Below, one piece after another: positions 59,229 through 64,000 of a DNA stretch of 64,000 nucleotides. Positions within the stretch are counted from its first letter, which is position 1. Every line of letters begins with the position of its first letter. The stretch comes from UBA10649 sp965278965 (GTDB lineage: Bacteria; Actinomycetota; Actinomycetes; S36-B12). The stretch is from the NCBI GenBank assembly GCA_965278965.1, contig OZ257127.1, forward strand, positions 3,038,001-3,102,000, written 5' to 3'. Position numbers and translations under genes: made by a program. The notes under the pieces are model-generated. The model saw only the letters and a list, made by a program, of their open reading frames with translations. It did not search any database and was not told the DNA's origin.

Positions 59229-59900
59229 TTAGCGCTGTCCGTAGACGTTCTGGTACCGCAGGTTGAGAGCGTCGATCTCGGTTTGAGGGATCGGGATCGG
59301 CTCCCCGAGCTGGAACGCCAGATGGGTGGCCTTCGCGACCTCCTCGAGCATGACCGACGCTTTCACGGCCGAGCGCGCAGTCGGCCCGATCGTGAAGGGC
59401 CCGTGGTTCTGCATCAGCACCGCCGGAGAACGACTGCCCCGCAAAGTGTCGGCGACCCCCGTGCCGATCGCCTCGTCGCCGATCAGCGCGAACGGGCCGA
59501 TGGGGATGTCGCCGCCGAACTCGTCGGCCTGCATCGTCAGGACGCAGGGGATCGGGATCCCACGCGCTGCCCACGCCGACGCGTAGGTCGAGTGCGTGTG
59601 GACGACACCGCCGATCGTCGGCAGCTCCCGGTAGATGACCCCGTGGGCGGCCGTGTCCGAAGACGGCGCGAGGTCGCCCTCGACGACGGCTCCGGTCAGG
59701 TCGGTGACGACCATGTTCTCCGGCGTGAGGTCGGTGAACTCCACGCCGGACGGCTTGATCACGAGGAGGTCCTCGCCGGGGACCCGCGCGGACACGTTGC
59801 CGGCCGTCCAGACCACGAGCCCCAGCTGGGGCAGCGCGCGGTTGAGGTCGCATACCTCGGCCCGCAGCCGCGCGATCGTCTCGGACACCGACGCGCTCAT
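59229..59900 (-). CDS. araD: L-ribulose-5-phosphate 4-epimerase
   Basis: A 223-residue class II aldolase-fold epimerase producing D-xylulose 5-phosphate. It shows GLVVWTAGNVSARVPGEDLL (phosphate pocket), VHTHSTYASAWAARG with two zinc His, NHGPFTIG and a third His region. Full length for the family. It starts one base after araB stops. The two zinc His residues in HTHS and the Asp/Tyr near the C-terminus agree with AraD. Confidence 0.96.
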   Translation of the reverse strand: MSASVSETIARLRAEVCDLNRALPQLGLVVWTAGNVSARVPGEDLLVIKPSGVEFTDLTPENMVVTDLTGAVVEGDLAPSSDTAAHGVIYRELPTIGGVVHTHSTYASAWAARGIPIPCVLTMQADEFGGDIPIGPFALIGDEAIGTGVADTLRGSRSPAVLMQNHGPFTIGPTARSAVKASVMLEEVAKATHLAFQLGEPIPIPQTEIDALNLRYQNVYGQR

Positions 59901-59901
59901 G

Positions 59902-61572
59902 TCACGCCCCCGCCGCGACGGCCCGGCGGCGACGCTTCAACCGGTGCATCACGTCGTTCGCTCCACGACCGAAGTAGTCATGGAGCAGGAGGTACTCCGC
60001 GTACAGGGCGTCGTACTCCTTGGTCACCGCAGGATCGGGCTGGTAGACGCCGGTGTCCGAGCGCCCCATCGCGGCGGACGCGGCCCGCACATCGGCGTAG
60101 GCACCGGCCGCGACGGCGGCGTGGATGGCCGACCCGAGTGCCGGCCCCTGCTCGGAGGCGATCGTGCTCAGCGGCAGCTGGGTGATATCGGCATACAGCT
60201 GCATGAGGAACCGGTTCTTGAGCAGACCGCCCGCGACGACGAGCTCACGCACGGGCACCCCAGAGTCCTCGAACGACTCGATGATCCGGCGGGTGCCGAA
60301 GGCCGTCGACTCCAGGAGGGCGCGGTACTGGTCCTCGGGCCGGGTCTGCAGCGTCTGGCCGACGATGACACCCGACAGCTCGTGGTCGACCAGGATCGAC
60401 CGGTTGCCGCTGTGCCAGTCGAGCGCAACGAGGCCGTGCTCGCCGACCTGCTGCGCTGCGGCGAGCTCGGTGAGGTACTCGTGCAGGCCCATGCCCCGCT
60501 CGGCCGCCGCTGCGGCGTAGTCAGCGGGGACGCAGGTGTCGACGAACCACGCGAAGATGTCGCCCACGCCGCTCTGCCCGGCCTCGTAGCCCCACAGCCC
60601 CTCGGTGATGCCGCCGTCGACGACGCCGCACATCCCCGGGACCTCGCGCAGCTCGGCCCCGTTCATCACGTGGCACGTCGAGGTCCCCATGATCGCCACC
60701 ATCTGGCCCGGCTCGATCGCTCGCGCGGCCGGGGCCGTGACGTGCGCGTCGACGTTGCCGACGGCAACCGCGATCCCGACCGGCAGCCCGGTCCAGGCAG
60801 CCGCCTCCGGCGTGAGCGAACCGGCTCGCTGCCCCAGCTGGCCGATGGGATGGTCGAGCTTGTCCGACACGAAGGAGGCGAAGTCCGGGTTCAGCGAGCC
60901 GAGGAAGTCCGCCGACGGGTACCGGCCGTCCTGCAGGATCCCTTTGTAGCCGGCGCTGCAGGCATTGCGGACGTAGGTGCCGCACAGGCGCCAGATGATC
61001 CAGTCGGCAGCCTCCACCCACCGCTGCATCGCGGCGTAGACCTCCGGCGCCTCCTCCAGGATCTGGAGCGCCTTGGCGAACTCCCACTCCGAGGAGATCA
61101 GGCCGCCATAGCGCCGGATCCACGGCTCGCCGCGCTCATGCGCGAGACCGTTGATCCGGTCGGCCTGCGGCTGCGCCGCGTGGTGCTTCCACAGCTTCAC
61201 GTATGCGTGGGGGCTGCTGGCGAACTCGGGGACGTCGCACAGCGGCGTCCCGTCCTCAAGGACCGGCAGGACTGTGCACGCGGTGAAGTCGGTGCCGATC
61301 CCCACGACCTGTGCGGGATCGATGCCGGCAGCTCTCACGGCGGCGGGAACTGCGTGGCGGAGCACGTCGAGGTAGTCCTCGGGGACCTGCAGCGCCCAGT
61401 CGGGCCAGAGCGTCGTCCGACCGTCGGGCAGGACCCGGTCGAGCACGGCGTACCGGTACTCGTGGGCGGCCGTCCCGACCTCGGCGCCGTCGGCCACCCG
61501 GACGACGACCGCCCGACCCGACAAGGTCCCGAAGTCGACGCCGATGACGTAGGTCTCGCCTTGCTGCGGCAT
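59902..61572 (-). CDS. araB: L-ribulokinase
   Basis: A 556-residue FGGY-family kinase that phosphorylates L-ribulose. YVIGVDFGTLSGRAVVVRVA is the first phosphate-binding loop, GIGTDFTACTVLPVLEDGTP follows, and GLISSEWEFAKALQILEEAP, IMGTSTCHVMNG and VVAGGLLKNRFLMQLYADIT are family landmarks. The ATG at 61572 has GGGAGAG upstream; an earlier in-frame ATG at 61611 would lie in the LacI operator. First gene of araB-araD-araA-galM. Confidence 0.96.
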   Translation of the reverse strand: MPQQGETYVIGVDFGTLSGRAVVVRVADGAEVGTAAHEYRYAVLDRVLPDGRTTLWPDWALQVPEDYLDVLRHAVPAAVRAAGIDPAQVVGIGTDFTACTVLPVLEDGTPLCDVPEFASSPHAYVKLWKHHAAQPQADRINGLAHERGEPWIRRYGGLISSEWEFAKALQILEEAPEVYAAMQRWVEAADWIIWRLCGTYVRNACSAGYKGILQDGRYPSADFLGSLNPDFASFVSDKLDHPIGQLGQRAGSLTPEAAAWTGLPVGIAVAVGNVDAHVTAPAARAIEPGQMVAIMGTSTCHVMNGAELREVPGMCGVVDGGITEGLWGYEAGQSGVGDIFAWFVDTCVPADYAAAAAERGMGLHEYLTELAAAQQVGEHGLVALDWHSGNRSILVDHELSGVIVGQTLQTRPEDQYRALLESTAFGTRRIIESFEDSGVPVRELVVAGGLLKNRFLMQLYADITQLPLSTIASEQGPALGSAIHAAVAAGAYADVRAASAAMGRSDTGVYQPDPAVTKEYDALYAEYLLLHDYFGRGANDVMHRLKRRRRAVAAGA

Positions 61573-61597
61573 CGCTCTCCCAAACGTGTGTACGGCC

Positions 61598-61613
61598 GTG
61601 TGAGCGCTCACAC
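61598..61613 (-). promoter_or_regulatory. LacI-family operator of the ara operon
   Basis: GTGTGAGCGCTCACAC is a perfect 16-base palindrome with the central CG typical of LacI-family sites. It lies 26 bases upstream of the araB start. TGTGAGCGCT recurs at 62891-62900 before the sugar-binding lipoprotein. Confidence 0.8.
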
Positions 61614-61729
61614 TAGCGTCAGTTCCGCCATTGCGCTCGGGTTCTCGGGAGGGTCGACGTCTCGACTACCCGTCCGCCTGGCGCCCATAGACTCCGCGTT
61701 TCGGGCGCCCCCGTCCCGACGAGAGGAAC

Positions 61730-62752
61730 ATGACGATGCCGGTCTCGGACGAGCGGCCCGCCGCCCCCGTCATGACGGATGTCGCTCGGCTGGCCGGGGT
61801 GTCGCACCAGACCGTCTCGCGCGTGATCAACAACCACCCGAGCGTCCGCGACTCGACCCGCGAGCGCGTGCAGAACGCGATCGACCAGCTGGGGTACCGG
61901 CGCAACCAGGTCGCACGTCAGCTCGCCACGGGCCGGAGCCGATCGCTCGGCGTCGTGAGCGTCGACAGCACGCACGTCGGACCTGTGAGCACGGTGTTCG
62001 CGATCGCCAACGCCTCGCGACACCGCGACTACTTCGTCGTCCTCGCCGGGCTGACCGAGGTCGACCCGGCGCACATGAACGAGGCGATCGACTACCTGAT
62101 GGAGTCGTCGGTCGACGCCATCTTGGTCCTCGCACCGGTCTTCGCCGCGGTCGATGCATTGCGGGACGGCGACTTCGCGGTCCCGGTGATCCGCCTGGGC
62201 GACTCCCGGCCGGAGGTCCGGTCGCCCCTGGCCATCGACCAGGTCGAGGGCGCGCGCCTGGCGACCCGTCACCTGCTCGAGCTGGGGCACCGCTCGGTCC
62301 TGCACATCTCCGGCCCCCTCGACTGGCTCGATGCAGATGGCCGGGCGCGTGGGTGGCGGGCCGAGCTCGACGCCTGGGGCGTCGAGGCGCCGTCGATCGT
62401 CGCGGGGGACTGGAGCGCGGAGTCGGGGTACGCGGCCGGCCGGCACCTGGCCGCCCGGGGGGATGTGACGGCCGTCTTCGCCGGGAACGACCAGATGGCA
62501 CTCGGGCTCGTCCGCGCGCTGGAGGACTCCGGCCTGAGCGTGCCCGGCGACGTCAGCGTCGTCGGCTTCGACGACGTTCCCGACTCGGCGTTCTTCGGCC
62601 CGGCGCTCACGACGGTGCGGCAGGACTTCGCCGAGGTGGGCCGGCGCAGCGTCGATGCCGCCCTCGCCCGCGTGCACGGCGCCGTCGTCCCGGACCTCCC
62701 GCCGGTGTCGCCCGAGCTTCTCGTGCGGGCGAGCACTGCACCTCCGTCCTGA
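61730..62752 (+). CDS. LacI-family regulator of the arabinose locus
   Basis: A 340-residue repressor. The LacI helix-turn-helix is at residues 15-65 (MTDVARLAGVSHQTVSRVIN, then GYRRNQVARQLATGRS). A periplasmic-binding-protein-like sensor follows, with HLLELGHRSVLHISGP, VFAGNDQMALGLVRAL and VVGFDDVPDSAFFGPALTTV. Divergent from araB with the palindromic operator between, so it should repress the ara operon until a sugar binds. ATG 61730 follows GAGAGG; a second ATG at 61736 is possible. A weak GGGTGA/TCACCC hairpin (62758-62783) may terminate it. Confidence 0.93.
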   Translation: MTMPVSDERPAAPVMTDVARLAGVSHQTVSRVINNHPSVRDSTRERVQNAIDQLGYRRNQVARQLATGRSRSLGVVSVDSTHVGPVSTVFAIANASRHRDYFVVLAGLTEVDPAHMNEAIDYLMESSVDAILVLAPVFAAVDALRDGDFAVPVIRLGDSRPEVRSPLAIDQVEGARLATRHLLELGHRSVLHISGPLDWLDADGRARGWRAELDAWGVEAPSIVAGDWSAESGYAAGRHLAARGDVTAVFAGNDQMALGLVRALEDSGLSVPGDVSVVGFDDVPDSAFFGPALTTVRQDFAEVGRRSVDAALARVHGAVVPDLPPVSPELLVRASTAPPS

Positions 62753-62889
62753 TGGAGGGGTGAACAGTTGTGAACCCTCACCCGAGCGTCCGCTGCCAGT
62801 CGATTTGACCGAAAAGCGCTGAAAATCGGGCGATTTGTTGCATCATCTGGTTATCAGATCGTGACCAAATTCCCCGCGCGTACCGCCAA

Positions 62890-62905
62890 ATGTGAGCGCT
62901 AATAT
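62890..62905 (+). promoter_or_regulatory. LacI-family operator overlapping a TAATAT -10 box
   Basis: ATGTGAGCGCTAATAT shares TGTGAGCGCT with the palindrome before araB, and its last six bases form TAATAT, a strong -10-like box. A weaker AGCGCT-centred word is at 62811-62826. The surrounding 62753-62986 is AT-richer than the rest and holds no gene. Confidence 0.6.
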
Positions 62906-62986
62906 CGCAGCGGCGACCCAGTCGGGTCGGTGGTCGAGGTGCTTTCCGGCTGCGGTCGGGAAACAGCCACATTCGGGAGGTTGGAT

Positions 62987-64000
62987 ATGCGAAAGCGCAT
63001 GATGGCGGGGGTGGCTCTTGTCGGAGCCGTGACACTCGCCCTTGCAGGGTGCTCGTCGAGCTCGGGCTCCGAGGAGAGCTCCACAGCAGGCGGGGACACG
63101 GCCGCGACGGCCGCGGCATCCGCAGCGGCATCGGCCGCCGGTGGCGAGCCGATCTCGGTCGGGTTCGCACAGACGGGCTCTGAGAGCGGTTGGCGATCGG
63201 CCAACACCGAGTCCATGAAGGAGGCGTTCTCGGAGGCCAACGGCTTCAACCTGACCTTCAACGCGGCCGACAACGATCCGGCGGCGCAGATCGCCGCCGT
63301 CCGCTCGTTCATCAACCAGGGCGTCGACGCGATCGTCATCGCTCCGATCGTGTCCGACGGCTGGGACGACGTGCTGAAGGAGGCCCAGGACGCCAACATC
63401 CCGGTCATCCTCGAGGACCGCACCCTCAGCGCGCCCGACGACCTGTTCGCCAGCTGGGTCGGTCTGGACTTCAAGAAGGAAGGCGTGACCGCCGGGACGT
63501 GGGCCAAGGAGCAGTACGGCGACACCGCCACCAAGATGGTCGTCCTTGAGGGCACGACCGGATCTGCGCCGGCCAACGACCGCGCAGCCGGGTTCGACGA
63601 GGCCATCGCCGGCTCGAAGATCGAGAAGATCGACTCGCAGACCGGTGACTTCACCCGTGACGGCGGCAAGAAGGTCATGGAGGGCTTCCTGCAGAAGTAC
63701 GGAGCCGACGGGATCGACCTCGTCTACGCGCACAACGACGACATGGCCCTCGGCGCGATCGAGGCCATCGAGGCGGCGGGCGCGAAGCCGGGCGAGGACA
63801 TCAAGATCATCTCGATCGACGCGGTCAAGGACGGCATGCAGGCGCTGGTCGACGGGAAGATCAACTACATCGTCGAGTGCAACCCGCTGCTCGGCGAGCT
63901 CGCGGCCGGACTGGTCAAGGACGTCCTTGCCGGTACCCCGGTGGAGAAGGCGAACTTCGTCGTGGACTCGGCCTTCAACCAGGAAGAGGCTGCAGCCGCA
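62987..64000 (+). CDS. Sugar ABC transporter substrate-binding lipoprotein (YtfQ-like), cut by the right edge
   Basis: The first 338 residues of a periplasmic-binding-protein type 1 lipoprotein. The signal peptide GVALVGAVTLALAGC has a lipobox LAGC with Cys at 22. A Ser/Ala-rich linker (about 23-52) follows. The core begins ISVGFAQTGSESGWRSANTE and continues with NAADNDPAAQIAAVRSFINQ, DAIVIAPIVSDGWDDVL, LEGTTGSAPANDRAAGFDEA, LVYAHNDDMALGAIEAI and IISIDAVKDGMQALVDGKIN, as in galactofuranose/arabinose binding proteins. ATG 62987 follows GGGAGG by 6 bases. No stop codon occurs before the window ends. ATPase and permease genes are expected to the right. Confidence 0.9.
   Translation, partial: MRKRMMAGVALVGAVTLALAGCSSSSGSEESSTAGGDTAATAAASAAASAAGGEPISVGFAQTGSESGWRSANTESMKEAFSEANGFNLTFNAADNDPAAQIAAVRSFINQGVDAIVIAPIVSDGWDDVLKEAQDANIPVILEDRTLSAPDDLFASWVGLDFKKEGVTAGTWAKEQYGDTATKMVVLEGTTGSAPANDRAAGFDEAIAGSKIEKIDSQTGDFTRDGGKKVMEGFLQKYGADGIDLVYAHNDDMALGAIEAIEAAGAKPGEDIKIISIDAVKDGMQALVDGKINYIVECNPLLGELAAGLVKDVLAGTPVEKANFVVDSAFNQEEAAAA

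Noticed and set aside
59635..62763. Very long plus-strand frame opposite araD and araB (over 1000 codons).
   Set aside because: It runs antisense to araD/araB and across the LacI gene in another frame; composition is typical of GC-driven shadow frames.
62761..62783. CRP/GlxR-type site GTGAACCCTCAC before the sugar-binding gene.
   Set aside because: The gap between GTGA and TCAC is 4 bases rather than the 6 expected of the CRP/GlxR consensus; it fits better as part of a weak terminator hairpin of the LacI gene.

Overview
The window is about 64 kb of high-GC DNA from an actinobacterium. The evidence is GTG starts, many 1-4 base start/stop overlaps, an initiator tRNA of actinobacterial type with no encoded CCA, and gene families typical of Micrococcales and relatives (DUF2342, UPF0182, the YlbL-type PDZ/Lon protein, RskA-type anti-sigma factor, DUF5679). 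A Cellulomonas-like host is a guess from overall content only. I see no CRISPR array, rRNA, prophage or insertion sequence. Almost all of the sequence is coding, with genes often packed tail-to-tail.

Layout. 0-11 kb is housekeeping and envelope: a VOC protein cut by the left edge, a zinc-ribbon micro-protein, a DUF2342 zincin-like protein with a NUDIX hydrolase, a structured 190-nt leader before the PDZ/Lon operon, UPF0182, and a P-type ATPase overlapping a PPK2 polyphosphate kinase. 11-16 kb holds two tandem secreted paralogs of unknown family, a Tat-type metallophosphoesterase with a lipoprotein and a membrane protein, and tRNA-fMet. 16-29 kb is a run of redox enzymes, four of them divergently paired with their own regulator (SDR/XRE-MmyB, TrxR-methyltransferase/XRE-cupin, FAD oxidase/LuxR, TetR/SDR), plus an MTHFR-like protein lacking the catalytic Glu, DM13, MOSC and SDR-DUF2867 proteins.

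28.7-37 kb holds a CHASE-PAS-GGDEF-EAL protein and a five-gene operon (ECF sigma factor, RskA-like anti-sigma factor, two FtsX permeases, ATPase) divergent from a secreted fasciclin-domain protein. The two divergent promoters share one motif with identical spacing, resembling the mycobacterial SigK promoter. 37-43.3 kb has a natural isopentenyl-diphosphate isomerase/polyprenyl synthase fusion, a transglutaminase-like protein, and a tightly overlapping cassette of acyl-CoA dehydrogenase, PIG-L deacetylase fused to a NodS-like methyltransferase, family 2 glycosyltransferase and flavin reductase.

43.4-52.5 kb has a large-subunit catalase, a hemerythrin with an AI-2E family transporter, a secreted protein with duplicated lamin-tail domains and a phytase-like propeller, and a TetR/CocE hydrolase pair. 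52.6-56.6 kb has a Tat-exported DUF1501/DUF1800 pair and a DUF1398/MarR pair. 56.7-64 kb is an L-arabinose locus (araB-araD-araA-aldose epimerase) divergent from a LacI regulator. A matching operator lies in front of the next gene, a sugar-binding lipoprotein that runs off the right edge.

The strongest leads for undescribed biology are the SigK-like divergon with its exporter, the deacetylase/NodS/glycosyltransferase cassette, the Idi-prenyl synthase fusion, the structured leader at 2860-3050, and the four-cysteine secreted pair. All functional assignments come from reading motifs; no database search was run.
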